DNA of 64,000 nt from RGIG3009 sp045596745 (lineage in GTDB: Bacteria > Bacillota > Clostridia > Oscillospirales > Acutalibacteraceae). A model generated the notes under the pieces. It did no database searches and was not told the DNA's origin. It saw nothing but the letters and a program-made list of their open reading frames with translations. The DNA is taken from the NCBI GenBank assembly GCA_045596745.1, contig JAZODA010000055.1, forward strand, positions 12,939 to 76,938, given 5' to 3'. Both the position numbers and the translations under genes were made by a program. The first letter of the stretch is position 1, and every line of letters begins with the position of its first letter. This document shows positions 34,011-42,284 of the stretch, one piece after another.

Positions 34011-34939
34011 ACGTAATCTTTATGGGAACACCGGAATTTGCGGTGCCCTGTCTGGAAAGACTGATAGAGGACGGCCATACCGTGTCTTTGGTCGTGACGC
34101 AGGCGGATAAGCCGAAGGGTCGCGGCCAAAAGATGATGCCGCCTCCGGTCAAAGAGTGCGCGATGCGCCACGACATTCCTGTCATTCAGCCCGCTTCTTT
34201 GCGTAACGAAGAGGTGTGGGAGACGTTGCGCGGCTATCAGCCGGAGTTGATTGTGGTGGTGGCGTACGGTAAGATTCTGCCCCGCGAGGTGCTGGAACTT
34301 CCGAAGCACGGCTGCATCAATGTTCATGCTTCGCTGTTGCCCCGCTATCGCGGTGCCGCTCCGATTCAATGGGCGGTGCTCGACGGTGAAGCGGAATCCG
34401 GCGTGACGACGATGTTTATGGACGTGGGTCTGGATACCGGCGATATGCTGCTGACCTCCCGTTGTACCATTGAGCCGGAGTTGACGGCAGGCGAACTTCA
34501 CGATCGTTTGTCCGTGATGGGGGCTTCACTGCTGTCCGAAACGGTGGAAGCGCTTTCAGCAGGCACGCTGCAGCGCATTCCGCAGAACGATGCGGACTCC
34601 TGCTACGCACCGATGCTGGATAAATCGCTGTGCCCGCTGGATTTCAGCAAAACCGCACAGCAGCTGCACAATCAGGTGCGCGGCTTGCATCCCTGGCCGG
34701 TGGCGACGGTGCTGCGCGAGGGAAAACGGCTGAAAATTCATCGCACGCGGGTGGCGGCTGAGGCTGTCGGTGTACCCGGTACGGTGCTTTCGACTTCGCC
34801 GCTCATCATTGCCTGCGGCGGTAATACGGCTCTGGAGATTTGTGAAGTACAGGCAGAGGGCGGCAAGCGGATGGAGGCAGACGCCTATTTCCGCGGTCAC
34901 CCCGTTGCCGTCGGAGAATCTTTTGCAGAAGAGGAATAA
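34007..34939 (+). CDS. fmt: Methionyl-tRNA formyltransferase
   Basis: Formylates initiator Met-tRNA using 10-formyl-THF; 310 residues. IFMGTPEFAVP starts the Rossmann domain; HASLLPRYRGAAPIQWA has the catalytic Asn-His region (NVHASLLP). The C-terminal OB-like tRNA-binding domain runs from about residue 205. GTG start in a GTGA overlap with def. Confidence 0.96.
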   Translation: MNVIFMGTPEFAVPCLERLIEDGHTVSLVVTQADKPKGRGQKMMPPPVKECAMRHDIPVIQPASLRNEEVWETLRGYQPELIVVVAYGKILPREVLELPKHGCINVHASLLPRYRGAAPIQWAVLDGEAESGVTTMFMDVGLDTGDMLLTSRCTIEPELTAGELHDRLSVMGASLLSETVEALSAGTLQRIPQNDADSCYAPMLDKSLCPLDFSKTAQQLHNQVRGLHPWPVATVLREGKRLKIHRTRVAAEAVGVPGTVLSTSPLIIACGGNTALEICEVQAEGGKRMEADAYFRGHPVAVGESFAEEE

Positions 34940-34941
34940 CT

Positions 34942-35631
34942 ATGTTTTGGATGGATTATTGGTATATTGTGCTGGTGCTGCCGGCGTTGGCTATCTCGCT
35001 TTTTGCGCAACTGTACGTCAACAAAATGTTTAATAAGTACAGCAGTCGGTTTACCCACAGCGGTATGACCGGGGAACAGGTGTGCCACGTTATCCAGCGC
35101 GCGAACGGTATTTCTGTGCCGGTGGAATCGGTCAGCGGTTCACTGACCGATCATTACGATCCGCGCAACAATACCATTCGCCTGTCCCAGCCGGTCTACG
35201 GCTCGTCGTCCATTGCGGCGGTGGGTGTGGCGGCACACGAAATGGGGCATGCGCTGCAGTATGCCAAGGGATATGCTCCGGTGCGTCTGCGCACGGCGGT
35301 ATTCCCGGCAACGCGTCTTATCAGTGGTGTTTCTCCGTTTCTGATTTTGCTGGGCCTTCTGCTGTCCAACCAGACATTGGCGCTGACCGGCGTGATTGCG
35401 TTTGGTGCGATTGTGCTGTTCCAGCTGGTCACGCTGCCCGTGGAATTCAATGCCAGCCGTCGTGCGGTGGCGTCGCTTTCCAACTGCGGTTTGACACAGG
35501 ATGAGCTTCGCGGTGTCAAGCAGGTGCTGACTGCGGCGGCGATGACGTATGTGGCGGCACTGCTTGTGTCGATTGCGCAGTTTTTGCGGTTGCTGTTGAT
35601 TGTGACAGGTAACGGACGGAGGAGACGCTGA
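34942..35631 (+). CDS. Zinc membrane metallopeptidase (YugP family)
   Basis: A 229-residue membrane protein. The N-terminal anchor is followed by VSGSLTDHYDPRNNTIRLSQ and VAAHEMGHALQYAKGY; HEMGH is the zinc site. Two or three hydrophobic helices follow, with LPVEFNASRRAVA between, holding the third ligand Glu. The family has no well-established substrate. The gene sits between fmt and rsmB, as in many clostridia but not in Bacillus. Its end overlaps rsmB by one base. Confidence 0.88.
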   Translation: MFWMDYWYIVLVLPALAISLFAQLYVNKMFNKYSSRFTHSGMTGEQVCHVIQRANGISVPVESVSGSLTDHYDPRNNTIRLSQPVYGSSSIAAVGVAAHEMGHALQYAKGYAPVRLRTAVFPATRLISGVSPFLILLGLLLSNQTLALTGVIAFGAIVLFQLVTLPVEFNASRRAVASLSNCGLTQDELRGVKQVLTAAAMTYVAALLVSIAQFLRLLLIVTGNGRRRR

Positions 35632-36968
35632 TGGCACAGGATGTGCGTACCGTTGTGGTACAGGCGTTGGCGGAGCTTCACCGTCGCCACGGCTATTCCA
35701 ACATTATGTTGGATCGGCTGTTGCGCACGTCGGAACTGTCGGTGGCAGACCGTTCGCTGGCTTCGCGCCTGTTTTACGGCGTGATTGAGCGGCGGCTGAC
35801 ACTGGATTACATACTGACCCGTGCATCGTCGGTGCCGCTTCGCAAAATACATCCGCTGGTTCACGAAACGCTGCGGGTGGCGCTGTACCAGATTTTGTAT
35901 ATGGATAAAGTGCCGGATGCCGCCGCTGTCAACGAGGCGGTAAGCGGCGTTCGTCGGATGAAGCAGGGGCAGGCCTCAGGCTTTGTCAACGGCGTGCTGC
36001 GCGGTATTCTTCGTCGCAAGGAGACGCTGTTCGACGATTTGCCGGCGGGGGATGAGGGACTGTCGATTCGCTATTCCTGCCCTGTGGAACTGATTACGTT
36101 TTGGCGGCAGGCGTACGGAGATACGATGGCGGAACAGTTGCTTTCGGTCATCAACGACGCCCCGGATAACTTTTTGCGAGTGAACACACTGCGTACCACC
36201 GATGAAAAGTTTTCCAAAACCCTTGAAAATTTGGGCGTGAATCACCAAATTTGCGAGGATTTGCCGCATTGTTTTCGGCTGAATTGCGGTTATTTACTAA
36301 ATAATCTTGCAAGTGACGAAAAAAACTGCTATTATTATCAGGATAAGGCTTCACAATGGGCATGTCTCGCTTTCGGTGCGCAACCGGGTGACGCGGTGGC
36401 AGATGTGTGTGCCGCACCGGGCGGAAAAAGCTTCACGGTGGCACAGATGATGAACAACACCGGACGGCTGCTTTCGTGCGATATGTATCCCGCCAAGTGC
36501 GAGACGATCGATCGCCGCGCCGAAGAGCTTGGCGTTACCGTGCTGCGTACAGCGGTGCGTGATGCCTCGATGCCGTGCCCCGAACAGCTCCGCGGAGCGT
36601 TTGATCGGGTGCTGTGTGATGTGCCTTGTTCCGGTTTTGGCGTCATTCGCCGCAAACCGGAAATCCGTTATAAGGATTTGGCGGAGTTCGGTGAACTGCC
36701 GCAACTGCAGTATCGCATTCTGGAACGCAGTGCCGAGATGGTTCGTTCCGGTGGCGTGCTTCAGTATTCCACCTGTACGCTGAACCCCGCGGAAAATGAA
36801 GCGGTGGTTGAGCGGTTTTTGCGCGAGCATCCGGAGTTTTCTCCGAGAGTGCTGCCGCTGGATGCTTGCTTTGCGGCATCCGGATTGCAGCCGTCGCATC
36901 AGATTACGCTGTTCCCCCCCGTACACGGAACCGATGGGTTCTTTATTGCGGGATTTTGTAAAAAATGA
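35631..36968 (+). CDS. rsmB: 16S rRNA m5C967 methyltransferase
   Basis: 445 residues with an N-terminal NusB-like RNA-binding domain and a C-terminal SAM-dependent domain. ADVCAAPGGKSFTVA is the SAM loop. The two Cys of the mechanism lie in CDVPCSGFG and YSTCTLNPAENE. The region 36200-36330 is AT-richer than its surroundings, but the frame is intact. Confidence 0.95.
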   Translation: MAQDVRTVVVQALAELHRRHGYSNIMLDRLLRTSELSVADRSLASRLFYGVIERRLTLDYILTRASSVPLRKIHPLVHETLRVALYQILYMDKVPDAAAVNEAVSGVRRMKQGQASGFVNGVLRGILRRKETLFDDLPAGDEGLSIRYSCPVELITFWRQAYGDTMAEQLLSVINDAPDNFLRVNTLRTTDEKFSKTLENLGVNHQICEDLPHCFRLNCGYLLNNLASDEKNCYYYQDKASQWACLAFGAQPGDAVADVCAAPGGKSFTVAQMMNNTGRLLSCDMYPAKCETIDRRAEELGVTVLRTAVRDASMPCPEQLRGAFDRVLCDVPCSGFGVIRRKPEIRYKDLAEFGELPQLQYRILERSAEMVRSGGVLQYSTCTLNPAENEAVVERFLREHPEFSPRVLPLDACFAASGLQPSHQITLFPPVHGTDGFFIAGFCKK

Positions 36969-36980
36969 GGTGTCCGCACG

Positions 36981-38012
36981 ATGCCGGAGGATATCCGCTC
37001 GTTGAGCGAGGAACAACTGCATCAGCGCATTACGGCGATGGGATATCCCGCGTTTCGGGCTCGTCAGGTCATGCAGTGGCTGGATAACGGCTGTGCTTCG
37101 TTTTCCGAGATGAGCAACCTGCCGCTTGCCATGCGCGAACAACTGGCACAGGAATTTGTGATTCCGGGTGTGACGGTGCTTCGCCGCTTGGAATCCCAAT
37201 TGGACGAAACCGTGAAATACCTGTTCGGATTGTCCGATGGGGAGACGGTGGAGTCGGTGCTGATGAGCTATCATCACGGTTGGTCGCAGTGTCTGTCGAC
37301 GCAGGTCGGCTGTCGTATGGGCTGCTCTTTCTGTGCGACGGGTATGGGCGGCTTGTCCCGCAACCTGTCGGCGGCAGAAATGCTGGCGCAGATTGAAGCT
37401 GCACAGCGTGACCGCGGTGTGCGCGTGTCCTCGGTGGTGCTCATGGGTATGGGCGAGCCGCTGGACAACTACGAGCAGGTTATGACCTTTTTGAAAACGC
37501 TCGCCCGACCGGGCGGTGTTCATATCGGGATGCGTCACGTATCCCTTTCCACCTGTGGCCTGGTAGACGGTATCTATCGGCTGATGGAGGAACAACTGCA
37601 GTTGACCCTGTCGGTGTCGCTGCACGCACCTAACAACCAAATTCGCTCACGCTTGATGCCTGTCAATCGGAAATATCCGGTGGAAGAGTTGCTCAAAGCG
37701 TGCCGCGAGTACATTCGCGTTACCGGTCGTCGCATTTCGTTTGAATATGCGATGATTGACGGCGTCAACGACTCGGACGCCTGCGCGATGGAACTGGCTT
37801 CCCGACTGAAAGGAATGCTGTGCCACGTGAACCTGATTCCCGCCAATGAGGTACGGGGGAAGGAACACCGCCGCAGCACACAGGCTCGGTTGAGACGGTT
37901 CCAGCAAATTTTGGAACAACAAGGTCTGAACGTAACGGTCAGACGCACCTTGGGCGCCGATATCAGCGCCTCCTGCGGACAGCTTCGTCGGCAGGAACGA
38001 GAGGAGGACTAA
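36981..38012 (+). CDS. rlmN: Dual-specificity 23S rRNA/tRNA adenine-C2 methyltransferase
   Basis: Radical-SAM methyltransferase of 343 residues. The CxxxCxxC cluster motif is GCRMGCSFCATG, and the catalytic C-terminal Cys lies in GADISASCGQLR. VVLMGMGEPLDNYEQV is the SAM-binding GGEP-type motif. The ATG lies 12 bases after rsmB, with GAGGTG upstream. Confidence 0.96.
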   Translation: MPEDIRSLSEEQLHQRITAMGYPAFRARQVMQWLDNGCASFSEMSNLPLAMREQLAQEFVIPGVTVLRRLESQLDETVKYLFGLSDGETVESVLMSYHHGWSQCLSTQVGCRMGCSFCATGMGGLSRNLSAAEMLAQIEAAQRDRGVRVSSVVLMGMGEPLDNYEQVMTFLKTLARPGGVHIGMRHVSLSTCGLVDGIYRLMEEQLQLTLSVSLHAPNNQIRSRLMPVNRKYPVEELLKACREYIRVTGRRISFEYAMIDGVNDSDACAMELASRLKGMLCHVNLIPANEVRGKEHRRSTQARLRRFQQILEQQGLNVTVRRTLGADISASCGQLRRQEREED

Positions 38013-38016
38013 AACC

Positions 38017-38748
38017 ATGAGAACATTGGGAGCTTCTCACCCGGGACGGGTACGTTCCAGTAATCAGGACGCCTTTTTGTGCGGCAAGCTCACCGAAACC
38101 ACCGCGTTTGCCGTGGTGTGTGACGGTATGGGCGGCGCCAACGGCGGCAATATTGCCAGCTCGATTGCGATGCGTTGCATCGCCGACCGTCTGGTAGAGG
38201 ATTACCGTGAAAATGCTACGCCCGAAGCGATTCGTGAACTGCTGGAATCGGCTGTTTCCGAAGCAAACAGTGAAGTGTACCGCGCCGCCCGCGAGGATGC
38301 GGAGCTGTTCGGTATGGGCACCACGGTGGTATCGGCCATCGTAACGACCGAGGCGGTGTATATCGCTCACGTCGGCGACAGCCGTGCGTATATGATTACC
38401 CCGCGTGAGATCGAGCAGATTACGCACGATCACTCGGTGGTGCAGGATATGGTGGATAAGGGTCAGATTACCGCCGAGCAGGCAAAGACCCATCCTCAGA
38501 AGCACTTTTTGACGCGTGCGCTGGGCGTGGAGCCGGAAATGGAATCCACCTTCACCCGCGTGTCTTTCCCGGAAAACGGCACGCTCCTCATTTGCACCGA
38601 TGGTTTGTCCAACCTGGTTGCTCCCGAAATGCTGCAATCGCTGGTGCGTACGTTTGCGTTTGCCGATATTCCCATGAAGTTGATAACCACCGCCAATCTT
38701 GCCGGCGGAAGCGACAACATTACGGTTGTTGCTGTCACCAAAAACTAA
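38017..38748 (+). CDS. prpC: PP2C-family serine/threonine phosphatase
   Basis: Cytoplasmic Mn2+-dependent phosphatase of 243 residues, partner of the adjacent kinase. Metal-binding motifs are VRSSNQDA, VVCDGMGGANGG, VGDSRAYM and, near the end, GGSDNITVV. It reverses PrkC phosphorylation and controls kinase activity in Bacillus and Streptococcus. The kinase gene begins 18 bases downstream. Confidence 0.95.
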   Translation: MRTLGASHPGRVRSSNQDAFLCGKLTETTAFAVVCDGMGGANGGNIASSIAMRCIADRLVEDYRENATPEAIRELLESAVSEANSEVYRAAREDAELFGMGTTVVSAIVTTEAVYIAHVGDSRAYMITPREIEQITHDHSVVQDMVDKGQITAEQAKTHPQKHFLTRALGVEPEMESTFTRVSFPENGTLLICTDGLSNLVAPEMLQSLVRTFAFADIPMKLITTANLAGGSDNITVVAVTKN

Positions 38749-38766
38749 GGATGCAGGAGGATTATC

Positions 38767-40914
38767 ATGGATAAGTACATCGGAAAGCGTCTGGACGGCC
38801 GCTACGAGATTAAAGAAATCATCGGCGTCGGCGGTATGGCGTATGTGTATAAGGCATACGATAACATCGATGACCGTATTGTTGCTGTCAAGATTCTGAA
38901 AGACGAGTATCTCGCCAACGACGAGTTTACCCGCCGCTATAAAAACGAATCCAAGGCCATTGCGATTCTGTCTCATCCGAACATTGTTAAGGTGTACGAC
39001 GTCAGCTTCGGCGATCGGATGCAGTATATCGTAATGGAGTACATCGACGGTATCACGCTGAAAGAGTATATCGATCAGCAGGAAGACTTCAAGTGGAAAG
39101 AGGCTGTGCACTTCACGGTACAGATTCTGCGTGCGCTGCAGCACGCCCACGACAAGGGCATTGTTCACCGCGACATCAAGCCGCAGAACATTATGCTGCT
39201 GCCCGACGGCACCATCAAGGTGACGGACTTCGGCATTGCCCGCTTCTCCCGTCAGGATATTCGCACCACCCGTGCCACGGATAAGGCAATCGGTTCGGTG
39301 CACTACATCAGCCCCGAGCAGGCTCGCGGAGAAATCACTGATGAAAAGGCCGATATCTACTCGGTCGGTGTGATGCTGTATGAAATGCTGGCCGGTCGTC
39401 TGCCGTTCGAAGCGGACAGCGCTGTGTCGGTTGCTATTATGCAGCTGCAGTCCGAAGCCAAGCCGCCGCGCGAAGTGAATCCGAACATTCCTGAGGGCCT
39501 GGAGGATATCACGGTCAAGGCGATGCAGAAGGATCCCTCCAAGCGTTATCAGTCGGCAGCCGAAATGCTGTACGATTTTGATGAGTTCAAGAAGAATCCC
39601 AGCATTCATTTCGAATACAAGTACTTTGTGGACGAAAGCCCCACGCGCTATATGGAGACCATCTCCCGCGTTAAGGGTGAGGATACCTCTTCGGCGAACA
39701 ACCACAATCATCGCGATGAGGAAGAGGAGAAGAAGCCCTTCCCGATTATTCCGGTGCTCAGTGCTGTGGCTGCCGCGTTTGTGGTGGTGGCGCTGGTGCT
39801 GGTCGTGATGCTGGTGTTGGATAAGTTTGGTAACAAGGAAGGCAACAGCAACAGCACCATCACTGTGCCGAACTTTGTCGGTATGACGGTGGAGCAGATT
39901 GCGAACAACTCGGAATACCTCGAATGGTTTAAGTTTAACGACTACGAGTATGCGTACAACCCGCAGCCCGAGGGTACGGTTATTGCCCAGAGCCTGGAGG
40001 CCGGCATTTCGGTGAAAAAGGGTGTGCGTGACATTACGCTGACGGTCAGCCGCGGCATTCGTATGCAGGAAGTGCCGGATGTCATCGGTCTGCATCGTGA
40101 CGATGCCAAGGCGAAACTGGAAAACGCCGGATTTACCACGGTGTATCGCTTGGAGCAGAGCGAGGAAGTGGCGGAAGGCTATCTGATTGCGCTGGAGCCT
40201 GCGGATTCCACGCTGCAGTATGGTTCGGAAGTGATGATGGTTATCAGCAACGGCGATTCTCCGCTGGAGGATGTTGAAGTGCCGGATGTGACCCGTCTGG
40301 AACTCAAGGAAGCGGTTGAGGAACTGCAGAAGTTCGGCTTCCTTGCGGATGTGGAGCTTACCGAAGAGGGCCTGGCTGCTTTCGCGGCAACCAACGTGAC
40401 CTATGTCTTCAGCGATCAGCCCAAGGGTATGGTCGTGAGCCAAACGCCGGTGGGTGTGGAAGCCAACGTCAAGACGGAAATCAAGTTTGAGGTTTCCAAC
40501 GGCTATCAGGCAATGACGGTGGATGTGCCGCTGCCGCTGCGCTCCTTCTCCATCGATATGAAGGTGTATGTCAGCGGTCAGGCACTCCCGCCCTACGAAG
40601 ACATTTATCCCAGTGCGGCAATCAGCCAGTCTGTGACGGTGGAGCAGGAAAAGGATCTGTACATAGTGACGGTTCTTGTTCGTAAGCACGGCAGCGGCGC
40701 TGAATATGTGAAGTATGCCGAGTATATGGTCAACGCTGTTGAGGGTACGATTACCGAGATGAGCATCGACCCCGATATTCTCTCGCAGTATGAGCAGGAT
40801 ACGCCGGTGGTGGAACCCACTACGCCGGATGACACGACGACAACGCAGCCGTCGGATGGTGAGACAACGACGACCACTTCTACGACCACCACCGAAGAGC
40901 AGCCGCTGGTTTAA
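38767..40914 (+). CDS. prkC: PASTA-domain serine/threonine kinase PrkC/StkP
   Basis: Membrane kinase of 715 residues that senses peptidoglycan or lipid II. The kinase domain occupies about residues 10-270: glycine loop GVGGMAYVYK, Lys42 in VAVKILK, HRDIKPQN, VTDFGIARF and GSVHYISPEQ. A membrane helix (AAAFVVVALVLVVMLVL) follows near residue 340, then three PASTA repeats with NFVGMTVEQIANN, VPDVIGLHRDDAK and VPDVTRLELKEAV, a further extracellular part, and a Thr-rich tail (TTTTQPSDGETTTTTSTTTT). AGGAGG precedes the ATG. Confidence 0.95.
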   Translation: MDKYIGKRLDGRYEIKEIIGVGGMAYVYKAYDNIDDRIVAVKILKDEYLANDEFTRRYKNESKAIAILSHPNIVKVYDVSFGDRMQYIVMEYIDGITLKEYIDQQEDFKWKEAVHFTVQILRALQHAHDKGIVHRDIKPQNIMLLPDGTIKVTDFGIARFSRQDIRTTRATDKAIGSVHYISPEQARGEITDEKADIYSVGVMLYEMLAGRLPFEADSAVSVAIMQLQSEAKPPREVNPNIPEGLEDITVKAMQKDPSKRYQSAAEMLYDFDEFKKNPSIHFEYKYFVDESPTRYMETISRVKGEDTSSANNHNHRDEEEEKKPFPIIPVLSAVAAAFVVVALVLVVMLVLDKFGNKEGNSNSTITVPNFVGMTVEQIANNSEYLEWFKFNDYEYAYNPQPEGTVIAQSLEAGISVKKGVRDITLTVSRGIRMQEVPDVIGLHRDDAKAKLENAGFTTVYRLEQSEEVAEGYLIALEPADSTLQYGSEVMMVISNGDSPLEDVEVPDVTRLELKEAVEELQKFGFLADVELTEEGLAAFAATNVTYVFSDQPKGMVVSQTPVGVEANVKTEIKFEVSNGYQAMTVDVPLPLRSFSIDMKVYVSGQALPPYEDIYPSAAISQSVTVEQEKDLYIVTVLVRKHGSGAEYVKYAEYMVNAVEGTITEMSIDPDILSQYEQDTPVVEPTTPDDTTTTQPSDGETTTTTSTTTTEEQPLV

Positions 40915-40922
40915 CATACGGT

Positions 40923-41816
40923 ATGACAGTGTTGCACGAAGGAATGATTTTACAAGGCATCGGCGGTTTCTATTATGTAGAGACCGCCGATGCGGTCTAT
41001 GAATGCAAGGCGCGCGGCTCGTTCCGCCGAGAGGGTATCACGCCTGTAGCGGGTGATCGTGTAGAAATCACGCTGCAGGAGGATAGCCTGACCGGTACGC
41101 TGGAACGGGTGCTGCCGCGCCGTAATATTCTGGTGCGTCCGCCTGTTGCCAACCTCGATCAGCTCGCGGTGATTGCCTCGGTGGCAGAGCCTGCCCCCAA
41201 CGCGTTGTTGCTGGATAAGCTGATTGCGATTGCGGAGGAAAACGACATCGAGCCGATTTTGGTTATCACCAAGTCCGATTTACAGGATACGGCGGAGCTG
41301 GAAGCGGTGTACCGTCTTGCCGGTATTCCGGTGTTCACGGTAACGGTGACGCGCCCTGAAACGGCTGAGCCGCTCCGACAGCAGCTCGCAGGTCGTGTGA
41401 CGGCGTTTGCAGGCAACTCGGGTGTCGGTAAATCCAGCCTGCTGAACGTCATTGACCCCACGCTGCAGCGTGAAACGGGGGAAATCAGTCACAAGCTGGG
41501 ACGTGGTCGGCATACCACGCGCTCGGCGGTGTTGTTCCCGCTGTCCGGTGGTGGGTATCTGGCAGATACCGCCGGCTTCTCGGCGCTGGATATGGAGCGT
41601 ATCCATCCCATTGATAAGGAACGGCTGGAGGATTGCTTCAGAGAATTCCGTCCGCTGTTCGGCAAGTGCCGCTTTACCGGATGTTCCCACGTGTGTGAGC
41701 CGGATTGTGCGGTACGCGAAGCGGTGGAAAACGGCGAGATTGCGCGAACGCGGTATGAAAGCTACTGCGCGATGTATGCGCAGGCACAGTTGCGCAAGCC
41801 TTGGGAAAACAAATAA
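40923..41816 (+). CDS. rsgA: Ribosome small-subunit-dependent GTPase RsgA
   Basis: Circularly permuted GTPase of 297 residues that matures the 30S subunit; a known PrkC substrate in Bacillus. An N-terminal OB fold (VAGDRVEI) precedes G4 VITKSDL, G1 GNSGVGKSSLLN, G2 around GRGRHTT and G3 DTAGFS. The C-terminal zinc site is CFREF...CRFTGCSHVCEPDC. Spacing to prkC is 8 bases without a clear ribosome-binding site, suggesting coupled translation. Confidence 0.95.
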   Translation: MTVLHEGMILQGIGGFYYVETADAVYECKARGSFRREGITPVAGDRVEITLQEDSLTGTLERVLPRRNILVRPPVANLDQLAVIASVAEPAPNALLLDKLIAIAEENDIEPILVITKSDLQDTAELEAVYRLAGIPVFTVTVTRPETAEPLRQQLAGRVTAFAGNSGVGKSSLLNVIDPTLQRETGEISHKLGRGRHTTRSAVLFPLSGGGYLADTAGFSALDMERIHPIDKERLEDCFREFRPLFGKCRFTGCSHVCEPDCAVREAVENGEIARTRYESYCAMYAQAQLRKPWENK

Positions 41817-41826
41817 ACAGGATGTC

Positions 41827-41862
41827 AAAACAACGAAGCAAACGCTTCGTTGTTTTTTCTTT
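41827..41862 (+). terminator. Rho-independent terminator after rsgA
   Basis: AACAACGAAGC / GCTTCGTTGTT stem with AAAC loop and a TTTTTTCTTT tail. It ends the long yicC-rsgA unit. Confidence 0.92.
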
Positions 41863-41929
41863 GCACGCTTTTTGACAGAAGGAATATGCTGATAATACAG
41901 ACGCAACGGCGGGAAGGGGAGGATGGCTT

Positions 41930-42076
41930 GTGAGAAAACAACGCTGTAACCGAGGGGGTTGCTTCGCGGCGTTTGGCGCGGGTTTGCTGGTGGCGCTGCT
42001 GTTTCCGACAAAGCTGATATTAATCCTTGCCGCCGCTGCGCTGGTACTTACCGGCATCTCGTTGCTGCGATGCTGA
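41930..42076 (+). CDS. 48-residue hydrophobic protein upstream of spoVM
   Basis: Starts with GTG at 41930 after GGGGAGGA. A basic N-terminus with two Cys (MRKQRCNRGGC) is followed by a hydrophobic stretch of about 34 residues broken by PTK in the middle, which could be a helical hairpin or one helix, and it ends SLLRC. I do not recognise a named family. Position between rsgA and spoVM, where Bacillus has rpe and thiN, and the small Cys-flanked membrane design suggest a sporulation-linked role, but this is inference. TTGACA at 41872 lacks a well-spaced -10, so the promoter is unclear. Confidence 0.65.
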   Translation: MRKQRCNRGGCFAAFGAGLLVALLFPTKLILILAAAALVLTGISLLRC

Positions 42077-42098
42077 AAACCGTCTGAGGAGGAGCGCT

Positions 42099-42188
42099 AT
42101 GCAGATTGTTGTTGTGAAGAGTCCGAGGTTTTTGTGCGGTATCCTGCGGCAGGTATTCCGAATCAAAAAGAACACAGAGACAGTATAA
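42099..42188 (+). CDS. spoVM: Stage V sporulation protein SpoVM
   Basis: A 29-residue amphipathic peptide, MQIVVVKSPRFLCGILRQVF followed by RIKKNTETV. It keeps the hallmarks of B. subtilis SpoVM (26 residues): a hydrophobic start, Lys-x-Pro-x-Phe-Leu, Gly-Ile, Arg, and a basic end. SpoVM recognises the convex forespore membrane and recruits SpoIVA to start coat assembly. GAGGAGGAG lies 6 bases before the ATG. Location after prkC-rsgA matches Bacillus, where spoVM follows prkC-cpgA-rpe-thiN. It is too short for ordinary gene finding. Confidence 0.85.
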   Translation: MQIVVVKSPRFLCGILRQVFRIKKNTETV

Positions 42189-42193
42189 GTCGG

Positions 42194-42227
42194 GAGCAGC
42201 GGAGCGATGAGTTCTCCGCTGCTTTGT
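42194..42227 (+). terminator. Weak terminator or hairpin after spoVM
   Basis: Perfect 10-bp stem AGCAGCGGAG / CTCCGCTGCT with 9-base loop, followed only by TTGTC. Confidence 0.5.
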
Positions 42228-42255
42228 CATATCGAGGGATGGCGGTGCATATAGT
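42226..42255 (+). promoter_or_regulatory. Candidate sigma-E promoter of the SipL-like gene
   Basis: GTCATATC (42226-42233), 14-base spacer, CATATAGT (42248-42255). The Bacillus/Clostridium sigma-E consensus is about GTCATATT - 13-14 bases - CATACAnT. One mismatch in each box. No sigma-A-type promoter is seen here. Confidence 0.55.
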
Positions 42256-42284
42256 ACGGTAGAAAAGTAAAAGGAGAGAGACGA

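Noticed and set aside
36200..36340. Local AT-rich patch inside rsmB, considered as an insertion
   Set aside because: The frame and the protein are continuous through it, and it falls in the linker before the SAM domain; no repeats flank it.
37963..40917. A 984-codon open frame on the minus strand opposite rsgA-prkC-prpC
   Set aside because: It mirrors the codon pattern of the genuine plus-strand genes, is rich in His/Arg/Gln as antisense frames of GC-rich genes are, shows no motif and has no ribosome-binding site.
41872..41898. TTGACA followed by GATAATAC as a promoter of the 48-residue gene
   Set aside because: The spacing is only 13-15 bases, too short for sigma-A, and the boxes do not fit sigma-E or sigma-K well.
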